Shown piece by piece: positions 58,293 through 64,000 of a stretch of DNA of 64,000 nucleotides. The DNA is from an uncultured Oscillospiraceae bacterium (lineage in GTDB: Bacteria; Bacillota; Clostridia; Oscillospirales; Oscillospiraceae). The notes beneath the pieces were generated by a model that had not been told where the DNA came from, ran no database searches, and saw nothing but the letters and a program-made list of their open reading frames with translations. Where the stretch lies: contig CAJTUE010000005.1 in the NCBI GenBank assembly GCA_910579775.1, positions 62,001 through 126,000 on the forward strand, in the 5' to 3' direction. Both the position numbers and the translations under genes were made by a program. The stretch's first letter is position 1; each line of letters starts with the position of its first letter.

Positions 58293-58616
58293 ATGAGACG
58301 AGGGAGAGAAAACCGTCTTGCAGGCCTTTGGACCCTGCTGGTCCCAGCCCTGCTGCTGGGCGGGGCGTGGGTCCTTGCCCGGGGGGCGGAGACCCTGGCC
58401 GGGGACCGGAGCGGGGAGGCCAAGGCCCGGCTGGAGGACGCCCTGCGCCGGAGCTGTGCGGCGTGCTACGCCGCCGAGGGCCGCTATCCACAGAGCCTGG
58501 ACGAGCTGAAGGACCGCTACGGCCTCCAGCTGGACGAGGAGCATTACGCGGTGTTTTATGAGCCCTTCGGCCCCAACCTGATGCCGAACTTTACCGTATT
58601 GGAGCGTCAGCCATGA
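58293..58616 (+). CDS. Small pseudopilin-like protein
   Basis: A 107-residue protein with an N-terminal membrane segment (LWTLLVPALLLGGAWVLA) and a soluble part with CAACYAAEGRYPQSLDELKD, a pattern like that of pseudopilins (Ala-rich helix, then YP and a small loop). There is no clear prepilin cleavage site (no GFTLIE), so it may be a pilus accessory protein. It starts 5 bp after the GspF-like gene and overlaps the next by 4 bp. Confidence 0.65.
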   Translation: MRRGRENRLAGLWTLLVPALLLGGAWVLARGAETLAGDRSGEAKARLEDALRRSCAACYAAEGRYPQSLDELKDRYGLQLDEEHYAVFYEPFGPNLMPNFTVLERQP

Positions 58617-59110
58617 GAGCGGGAACACGGCAAGGGTATATGACCACCTTGGCGGTGCTGACGCTACTGGCAGTATTCGCGGCCTCCATTTTGATGACCC
58701 TGCTGGCGGGTGCGGGAGCGTACCGCCGCCTGGTGGAGCGGGACGGCGCGTCCTTTGCCGCCCGCACCGCCGCCCAGTACATCGCCACCAGGGTGCGCCA
58801 GGGCGATGCCGCCGGCGCGGTGGCGGTGGAGAAATTTTTTGGAACGGACTGCCTCACCCTCCGGGAGCGGAACGACGGGGACGTCAGCGAATATGTTACC
58901 TGCCTTTACTGCTATGACGGCTCGTTGTGGGAGCTTTACACCACCGCGGATGTGGAGCCGAAGCTCACCGACGGCGAGCGGGTGCTGGAGCTGGACGGCC
59001 TGGACCTCTCCCTGGAGGATGGTCTGCTGGCGGCGGCGCTTACCTTTCAGGGTGGAGAAACGGAGACGGTAACGCTCTCCCTGCGAAGTGGGGAGGTGGC
59101 GGAGCCGTGA
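58613..59110 (+). CDS. DUF4860-like pilus-associated protein
   Basis: A 165-residue protein with one membrane segment near the start (TTLAVLTLLAVFAASILMTLL) and a soluble part rich in strands. I associate this layout, in this operon position in Clostridia, with DUF4860, but that is recalled and not tested. It may be a minor pilin-like subunit. The stop overlaps the next GTG start (GTGA). Confidence 0.6.
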   Translation: MRAGTRQGYMTTLAVLTLLAVFAASILMTLLAGAGAYRRLVERDGASFAARTAAQYIATRVRQGDAAGAVAVEKFFGTDCLTLRERNDGDVSEYVTCLYCYDGSLWELYTTADVEPKLTDGERVLELDGLDLSLEDGLLAAALTFQGGETETVTLSLRSGEVAEP

Positions 59111-59565
59111 AACGGGACAGGACTTCTCTGCTGCTCATGGAGCAGTTGGTGATGTTGCTGGTGTTCGCCCTGGCGGCGGCGCTTTGCCTCCAGGCCTTCG
59201 TGACCGCCAATCGCCGCTCCCGGACCATGGCGGACCGGGACAAGGCCGCGGTCCTCTGCCAAAGTGTGGCGGAGACCCTGAAGCACAAAACTGGAGATAT
59301 CCCCGCCGCTTTGGAGGACGCCACCGGCGGCGATGTGTGCCAGCGGGAGGGGTTTGGATATTTTGTGTCCTACGGAGAGGGGTGGAGCGAGTTTATCCCC
59401 GACGGGCGGAAAACCTCCAGCTACACCCTCCGGGTTCAGCCTGTGGACAGCGGCGTCCCCGGTCTGGGCAAGGCCCATGTGGAGGCCTGCGCTTGGGAGC
59501 GGGGGGAGATGGTCTCACTGTTCGCCATCGAGACAGCGTGGCAGGAGGTGAGCGGCCATGGCTGA
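59107..59565 (+). CDS. Membrane-anchored pilus operon protein
   Basis: A 152-residue protein starting at a GTG that overlaps the previous stop. An early LLLMEQLVMLLVFALAAALC segment is the membrane anchor and has a Glu five residues into the hydrophobic run, a position where pilins carry a conserved Glu. The remainder (YFVSYGEGWSEFIPDG and a beta-rich end) is unlike known families. It overlaps the next gene by 8 bp. Confidence 0.6.
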   Translation: MKRDRTSLLLMEQLVMLLVFALAAALCLQAFVTANRRSRTMADRDKAAVLCQSVAETLKHKTGDIPAALEDATGGDVCQREGFGYFVSYGEGWSEFIPDGRKTSSYTLRVQPVDSGVPGLGKAHVEACAWERGEMVSLFAIETAWQEVSGHG

Positions 59566-59983
59566 GAAAAAGGATCACCTGTTTATCCTGCCCATCGGGG
59601 CCAGTTCTTTGCTCTCCGCCTTCGCGGTGCTGTGCCTGGTGGTGTTTGCCCTGCTGGCCCTGTCCACCGTCCGGGCGGACGAGCGGCTGTCGGAGGCCTC
59701 TCTTCAGGCCACAAAGGACTACTATGCCGCCGACTGCAAGGCGCAGGAGATTTTGGCCCGCATCCGTCTGGGCGAGTCCCTGCCGGAGGGAGTGGAGGCG
59801 CAGGCGCAAGGTGGCTACGTCATCCTGCGCTACGCCGTTCCCATCTCGGACGTCCAGGAGCTACGGGTGGAGGTTGGACAGCGCGCCGACAGAAGCTGCG
59901 AGATCTTGCGCTGGCAGGCGGTGGCCAACGAAGAATGGGTGGGGGACGATGGCCTGAAGCTCTGGGGCGGCACAAGTGAATAG
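59558..59983 (+). CDS. Membrane-anchored pilus operon protein
   Basis: A 141-residue protein with an N-terminal membrane segment (SLLSAFAVLCLVVFALLALS) and a soluble part with a YYAADCKAQEILARI helix and a beta-rich end. No prepilin motif is seen. With the three preceding small genes it probably forms a set of minor pilin-like subunits in the inner membrane. It is followed by pilT after 26 bp. Confidence 0.6.
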   Translation: MAEKKDHLFILPIGASSLLSAFAVLCLVVFALLALSTVRADERLSEASLQATKDYYAADCKAQEILARIRLGESLPEGVEAQAQGGYVILRYAVPISDVQELRVEVGQRADRSCEILRWQAVANEEWVGDDGLKLWGGTSE

Positions 59984-60009
59984 CGACCAAATCACAAGGA
60001 GACGATAAC

Positions 60010-61071
60010 ATGGCGGAATTGATGGAATACTTACAACAAGCGGTTGACCGGGGCGCCTCCGACCTCTTTCTGGTGGCCGGGGGACCGGTGAGCGTGAAGG
60101 AGGACGGGCGGCTGGTCCCCCTGGGGGAAGAAAAGCTTATGCCCCAGGACAGCCAGCGGCTCCTCGCCGCCATCTATGAGCGGGCGGGGCGGTCTATGGT
60201 GCCCTTCCGGGAGAAGGGGGACGACGACTTCTCCTTCGCCGTACCCGGTCTGGCCCGGTTCCGGGTGAACGCCTACCGCCAGCGGGGCTCTCTGGCGGCG
60301 GTGGTACGGGTGGTGGCCTTCTCCATCCCCGACTACCGCGCCCTCCATATTCCCGAGGAGGTCATGGAGCCGGCAGCGGTGAAGAGCGGCATGGTGCTGG
60401 TCACCGGAACCGCGGGCAGCGGCAAATCCACCACCCAGGCCTGCCTGGTGGACCGGGTCAACGCCACCCGCCAGGCCCATATCATCACCCTGGAGGACCC
60501 CATCGAATACCTTCACCGCAACCAACGCTCCATCGTCTCTCAGCGGGAGGTGGCCACCGACACCGCCGACTACCTTTCCGCCCTGCGCGCCTGCCTGCGC
60601 CAGGCCCCCGACGTGATCCAGCTGGGGGAGATGCGCGACCACGAGACCATCCGCACCGCCATGACCGCCGCCGAGACGGGCCATCTGCTCTTTGCCACCC
60701 TCCACACCAAGGGGGCGGTGAACACCATCGACCGCATTGTGGACTCCTTCCCCGCCGAGCAGCAGGGGCAGGTGCGCTTCCAGCTGGCCATGGTGCTCCA
60801 CACCATCATCTCCCAGCAGCTGCTCCCTGCGGCGGACGGCGGCGTGGTCCCCGCCTTCGAGCTCCTGCGCCTGGACAACGCCACCCGCGCCCTTATCCGG
60901 GACAACAAGACCCACCAACTGGAGTCCGCTATGGCTACCGGGGGCGGCAAGGGGATGCGAACCATGGACCAGTCTATTCTCTCCTTATATAATGAAGGTC
61001 AGATCACCCGGGAGACCGCCCTTCAGTACGCGGAAAACCGGGAGCAGATGGAGCGGAGACTGTCGCAGTAG
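60010..61071 (+). CDS. pilT: Type IV pilus retraction ATPase PilT-like
   Basis: A 353-residue hexameric secretion ATPase. Walker A is GTAGSGKST, the Asp box is ITLEDPIEYLH, Walker B is VIQLGEMRDHETI, and the His box is HLLFATLHTKGAVNTI. The C-terminal motif ATRALIRDNKTHQL corresponds to the AIRNLIRE segment needed for retraction in PilT. It would power disassembly of a pilus. No assembly ATPase (PilB/GspE), pilin or prepilin peptidase gene lies in the window, so the machine must be completed elsewhere or be of a reduced type. Confidence 0.93.
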   Translation: MAELMEYLQQAVDRGASDLFLVAGGPVSVKEDGRLVPLGEEKLMPQDSQRLLAAIYERAGRSMVPFREKGDDDFSFAVPGLARFRVNAYRQRGSLAAVVRVVAFSIPDYRALHIPEEVMEPAAVKSGMVLVTGTAGSGKSTTQACLVDRVNATRQAHIITLEDPIEYLHRNQRSIVSQREVATDTADYLSALRACLRQAPDVIQLGEMRDHETIRTAMTAAETGHLLFATLHTKGAVNTIDRIVDSFPAEQQGQVRFQLAMVLHTIISQQLLPAADGGVVPAFELLRLDNATRALIRDNKTHQLESAMATGGGKGMRTMDQSILSLYNEGQITRETALQYAENREQMERRLSQ

Positions 61072-61097
61072 GACATTTTTTGGCCAAAACAGAAATA

Positions 61098-61150
61098 TTA
61101 CACAAAAGCCGGTGGAAGATACCGCTGGCTTTGTGTGATATTTTTTATTT
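61098..61150 (+). terminator. Terminator of the pilus operon
   Basis: CACAAAAGCCGGTGG and CCGCTGGCTTTGTG form an imperfect stem around AAGATA, followed by ATATTTTTTATTTTTT. Confidence 0.85.
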
Positions 61151-61248
61151 TTTGAAAGTAAATCTTAAAAATGCACCCCAATATGTAACGCACGCGGATT
61201 ATAATGACCACGCAAGCTAAAAAACCGGAACAAGAGGAGGAATGGAGC

Positions 61249-61557
61249 ATGGACCTGGAGCGGGCAAGGGGCAATCAATACCGGGCCACGCGGGTGTGCG
61301 TGGACAGCTATGACAATGGCGTGCCTGTGGGGCGGTTTTACAACCCCGGCATGGCGGAGGCGGCTGTCTTTCACAGCATGAGCCAATTCCTTCTGCGCAT
61401 GGAGGAGCTGCTGGACCGCATGGGTTTTCCAAGGCCTTTCGCGGCGTCCCGCACGTTTGCGTCCGCGCCGCCCGACGGCAACGCCGCGGCGCGGGGGGAG
61501 GGGGAAGCCTTGCTATGCCGCGGGAAGAATGGTACAATAGCTTTGATCAAGGGCTGA
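61249..61557 (+). CDS. Hypothetical protein, 102 aa
   Basis: A 102-residue soluble protein starting MDLERARGNQYRATRVCVDS with a strong ribosome binding site (GAGGAGG). The segment SYDNGVPVGRFYNPG gives it a compact beta-rich start; the C-terminal third is Ala/Arg-rich and probably disordered. An upstream ATG at 61204 is rejected because it lies inside a TATAAT that is probably the promoter. I do not recognise the family. It lies 13 bp before cutC and may be co-transcribed with it. Confidence 0.6.
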   Translation: MDLERARGNQYRATRVCVDSYDNGVPVGRFYNPGMAEAAVFHSMSQFLLRMEELLDRMGFPRPFAASRTFASAPPDGNAAARGEGEALLCRGKNGTIALIKG

Positions 61558-61570
61558 AAGGAGCGTTTTT

Positions 61571-62323
61571 ATGAGTATTCCACTCATTGAAGGTTGTGTA
61601 GACTGCCTTCCCTCCGCCGTCGCGGCGTGGAGGGGCGGGGCGGACCGGCTGGAACTGTGCGCCAATTTGTCCATCGGCGGCACTACTCCCTCCCGCGCCC
61701 TGCTACGGCAGGTGCGGGAGATGTGCGACATCCCTGTCAATGTTTTGATCCGTCCTCGCTTTGGGGATTTTCTCTATGACGAGGCGGAGCTGGGCCAGAT
61801 GGCGGAGGAGATCGCCGCCTGCCGTGACCTGGGGGCCAACGGCGTGGTCATTGGCGTGCTCACCCCCGAGGGGGAGCTGGACGTGCCCGCTATGGCGCGG
61901 CTCATGGGGGAGGCCGGAGACCTGGAGGTCACCCTCCACCGGGCCTTTGACATGACGCGGGACCCGTTGGAGGCGCTGGAGGCGGCCATCGGCCTGGGCT
62001 GTAAGACAATTTTGACCTCCGGCCAGGCGCAAAACGCCCTGGCGGGGGCGGACGTTCTGGCGGAGCTGCACCGCGCCGCGGCGGGGCGCGTCCACATCAT
62101 GGCGGGCAGCGGTGTGCGAACGGATAACATCCGCGCCATCTATGAGAAGACGGGGGTGCGGACCTTCCACACCACCGGGCGGCGGGGGCCGGTGGACAGC
62201 GGCATGGTCTACCGCAAGGCGGGGGTGGCCATGGGGCTTCCCTCGCTGTCGGAATACGAGCTGTGGCGCACTGATGAGGAAGAGTTTGCCGCTTGCGCCC
62301 GGACTGTCCATGCCCTGGCCTGA
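61571..62323 (+). CDS. cutC: CutC family protein
   Basis: A 250-residue TIM-barrel protein of the CutC family, once linked to copper homeostasis. Family hallmarks are GADRLELCANLSIGGTTPS near residue 25, VLIRPRFGDFLYDE, VTLHRAFDMTRDP, TSGQAQNALAG and HIMAGSGVRTDNI. The copper role is doubtful in later work; the enzyme activity is unknown. AAAGGAG precedes the ATG. The family length of about 240-250 is met. Confidence 0.95.
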   Translation: MSIPLIEGCVDCLPSAVAAWRGGADRLELCANLSIGGTTPSRALLRQVREMCDIPVNVLIRPRFGDFLYDEAELGQMAEEIAACRDLGANGVVIGVLTPEGELDVPAMARLMGEAGDLEVTLHRAFDMTRDPLEALEAAIGLGCKTILTSGQAQNALAGADVLAELHRAAAGRVHIMAGSGVRTDNIRAIYEKTGVRTFHTTGRRGPVDSGMVYRKAGVAMGLPSLSEYELWRTDEEEFAACARTVHALA

Positions 62324-62333
62324 TAACTCCCCC

Positions 62334-62362
62334 TTGCAAAGGCGGCTTTAGTAGGATATAAT
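62334..62362 (+). promoter_or_regulatory. Promoter of the membrane protein gene
   Basis: TTGCAA (62334-62339), 17 bp, TATAAT (62357-62362). Confidence 0.75.
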
Positions 62363-62407
62363 AGCCGCACGCGGAAAGAGAGACCAATTCTGAAGGAGGA
62401 ACCCTCG

Positions 62408-62911
62408 ATGGCGGAAAAGCTGGCCCCTCTGGGGCAGAAGAAAATGAACTGGCACATCGTGCTCATCTACTTTATTTTGTGGCTCATCGCGTTTATGGAC
62501 CTGTTCAACGGTCTGGTGGGCGTGTTTGGTATTCAGGTCGGGCCGACGGCGGACGGCGGGATGGGCTTCGCGTTGCACGTCTATCCTGACATGGCTCACC
62601 CCCAGATCTTTATTCTGGACGGCGTGTTTATGCTGGCTATGTGCATGTACGCGGTGTTTGTCCGCTTCCAGCTGGCTGGTTTTAAGCGCCGGGCGCCTAT
62701 GTATTTGATGGTGCTGTTTATCCTCAATGTGGTGGAGTCTGTGGCCTACACCGCCGCGCTGTACGCCATCGTTCCCGAGATGGTGGCCGCTCACACCGCG
62801 CAGGGCAACAACCCGCTGGTAAGCACCGCCGTGATCGCCGCCCTCGCCCTCGTCACGGCCGGCTGTACCTGGATCTATTACCAGCGCAGGAAGGAAATGT
62901 TCACAAAGTGA
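62408..62911 (+). CDS. Four-helix membrane protein, unknown
   Basis: A 167-residue protein with four hydrophobic segments (about residues 17-42, 70-88, 98-122 and 137-158). The charged ends suggest cytoplasmic N and C termini. No family motif is known to me. It has its own promoter, an AAGGAGG site and a strong terminator, so it forms a single-gene transcript. The loop between helices 1 and 2 contains HVYPDMAHPQ. Confidence 0.7.
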   Translation: MAEKLAPLGQKKMNWHIVLIYFILWLIAFMDLFNGLVGVFGIQVGPTADGGMGFALHVYPDMAHPQIFILDGVFMLAMCMYAVFVRFQLAGFKRRAPMYLMVLFILNVVESVAYTAALYAIVPEMVAAHTAQGNNPLVSTAVIAALALVTAGCTWIYYQRRKEMFTK

Positions 62912-62926
62912 CGCCGAAAACAAGAG

Positions 62927-62957
62927 CGCCTCGACGGAAAGTCGGGGCGCTTTTTGT
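62927..62957 (+). terminator. Rho-independent terminator
   Basis: AGCGCCTCGAC-GGAAA-GTCGGGGCGCT followed by TTTTG. Confidence 0.9.
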
Positions 62958-62998
62958 AAAATCTGCAAAAAAGACTTGGGGAAAATGCTGGCGAGGGG

Positions 62999-63028
62999 TT
63001 GCAATTTTAACAAAGGCTGTGCTATAAT
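62999..63028 (+). promoter_or_regulatory. ptsI promoter
   Basis: TTGCAA (62999-63004), 18 bp, TATAAT (63023-63028), 41 bp upstream of the ptsI start. Confidence 0.7.
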
Positions 63029-63068
63029 ACTACAACGACCATAGAGTAAGGTAAGGAGTGGTGTCGTT

Positions 63069-64000
63069 ATGAAGCTCAAGGGGATCGGCGCGGCGGAGGG
63101 AATTGCCGTTGCGCGGCTGTGGCACATGGAGGTGGTAGACCTCTCGGTGTCCCATCGGGAGGGGTGCGATCCTGAAAGGGAGAGCAAGCGCTTTGCCGAT
63201 GCCCAGCACACCGCTGCTGACGAGTTGACCGCCCTTTACGAAACGACCCGGCAGGAGGACGCCGACGCAGCCATGATCTTTGACATCCACCGCATGATGC
63301 TGGAGGATCTGGACTTCTGCGAGGGAGTCTCGGGCCTGGTGGCCGGGGGCTGCAACGCCGAGTGGGCGGTGGAGCAGACAGGCAATATGCTCCACGATAT
63401 GTTCCAGGCCATTGACGACGAGACCATGCGCGCCCGGGCCGCCGACGTGAAGGACGTGGCCGGACGGGTCATCCGCATCCTGAAGGGTATCGACGAGGGG
63501 GCGGGCCTGCCCCACGAGCCCACCATTGTGGTGGCAGAGGATCTGCTCCCCAGCCAGACGGTGGCCCTGGATAAACGGTATGTGGTGGGCTGCGTCACCA
63601 AGAATGGCTCGGTGACCTCCCACTCCGCCATACTGGCCCGAAGCATGGGCATCGGCTGTATCGTGGGGCTGGGGGAGGCGTTCCAGTATATTCCCAAGGA
63701 CGGCATCATGGCCATCGACGGCGCCACTGGCGAGGTGATCGTAGACCCCAACGAGGCCGAGATCAGCGAATACGCCGGCAAGCGCAAGGCCTTTGAAGAG
63801 CAGAAGATCCTGCTCCACCAGTATTTTGACAAGGAGGCTGTGACCAAGGGCGGACATCATGTAGAGGTCTGCGCCAACATCGGCAGCGTGAAGGACGCCG
63901 AGGAGGCCAAAAAGGCCGGGGCGGACGGCGTGGGGCTGTTCCGCAGTGAATTCCTCTATCTGGAGAGCGCCGACTTCCCCAGCGAGGAGGTGCAGTTCCA
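63069..64000 (+). CDS. ptsI: PEP-protein phosphotransferase (Enzyme I), 5' part
   Basis: The frame starts at an ATG after AAGGAGTG and runs off the window, with 310 residues visible. It begins MKLKGIGAAEGIAVARLW and contains the active-site segment GSVTSHSAILARSMGIG, in which the His takes phosphate from PEP and passes it to HPr. The HPr-binding helices (residues about 30-140) precede it. The end shows the start of the PEP-binding barrel (GVGLFRSEFLYLES). It stands alone here; a ptsH gene is not adjacent upstream. Confidence 0.95.
   Translation, partial: MKLKGIGAAEGIAVARLWHMEVVDLSVSHREGCDPERESKRFADAQHTAADELTALYETTRQEDADAAMIFDIHRMMLEDLDFCEGVSGLVAGGCNAEWAVEQTGNMLHDMFQAIDDETMRARAADVKDVAGRVIRILKGIDEGAGLPHEPTIVVAEDLLPSQTVALDKRYVVGCVTKNGSVTSHSAILARSMGIGCIVGLGEAFQYIPKDGIMAIDGATGEVIVDPNEAEISEYAGKRKAFEEQKILLHQYFDKEAVTKGGHHVEVCANIGSVKDAEEAKKAGADGVGLFRSEFLYLESADFPSEEVQF

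Overview
The window looks like a chromosomal segment of a GC-rich, anaerobic Clostridia member, probably of the Oscillospiraceae (Flavonifractor, Pseudoflavonifractor or Intestinimonas type). This is inferred from the high GC content, AAGGAGG-type ribosome binding sites, vegetative promoters (TTGACA-17-TATAAT), a CIRCE-controlled groESL operon, a threonyl-tRNA synthetase without TGS domain, a MutL with the endonuclease motif, and full sets of branched-chain amino acid and peptide importers. No marker gene fixes the genus.

Layout. 1-13.3 kb: the gyrA end, a lipoprotein, RNase HI, an HD protein, an AI-2E-type permease, an HtrA protease, then recJ, rel, an Asp/Glu racemase, an rRNA methyltransferase and a lipid kinase. 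13.3-17 kb: groES-groEL with a duplicated groEL tail flanking a hairpin repeat, a divergent pair of small genes, and a FabG-like reductase. 17-22.2 kb: livK-H-M-G-F. 22.2-23 kb: a small HTH gene and a hicBA pair whose toxin gene has an in-frame stop. 23-31.5 kb: thrS, miaB, mutS, a CPBP protease and mutL. 31.7-38.5 kb: a dppBCDF-dppA peptide importer.

38.9-49.5 kb: a tRNA-Leu/tRNA-fMet pair followed by two related integrative elements in tandem, marked by three 46-bp copies of the tRNA-fMet 3' end. All four element ends carry two TGACCCA-type heptamers exactly 12 bp apart. Both integrase genes are broken in the same two ways. Element 1 carries the best candidate for an undescribed system: a three-gene operon (unknown 141-aa protein, PD-(D/E)XK nuclease-like protein, beta-CASP-like metallo-hydrolase) divergent from an AlbA/Schlafen-type regulator, followed by an AT-rich P-loop ATPase gene preceded by four AATTGG repeats at exact 11-bp steps. 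Element 2 holds only wrecked cargo, a MATE/LysR pair fused head to head by a deletion.

49.5-55.9 kb: a minus-strand signalling operon (SARP-like regulator, REC-HD-GYP-GGDEF protein, Hpt protein, hybrid histidine kinase). 56-61.1 kb: a transglutaminase-like lipoprotein and a small type IV pilus/type II secretion-like operon ending in pilT. 61.2-64 kb: a small unknown gene, cutC, a membrane protein and the start of ptsI.

Several intergenic repeats recur. Family B (about 5.93 and 36.35 kb) sits between a gene end and its terminator, with compensatory changes in its inner stem. Family A (about 15.5 and 18.5 kb, with a fragment at 13.8 kb) is also strongly hairpinned.
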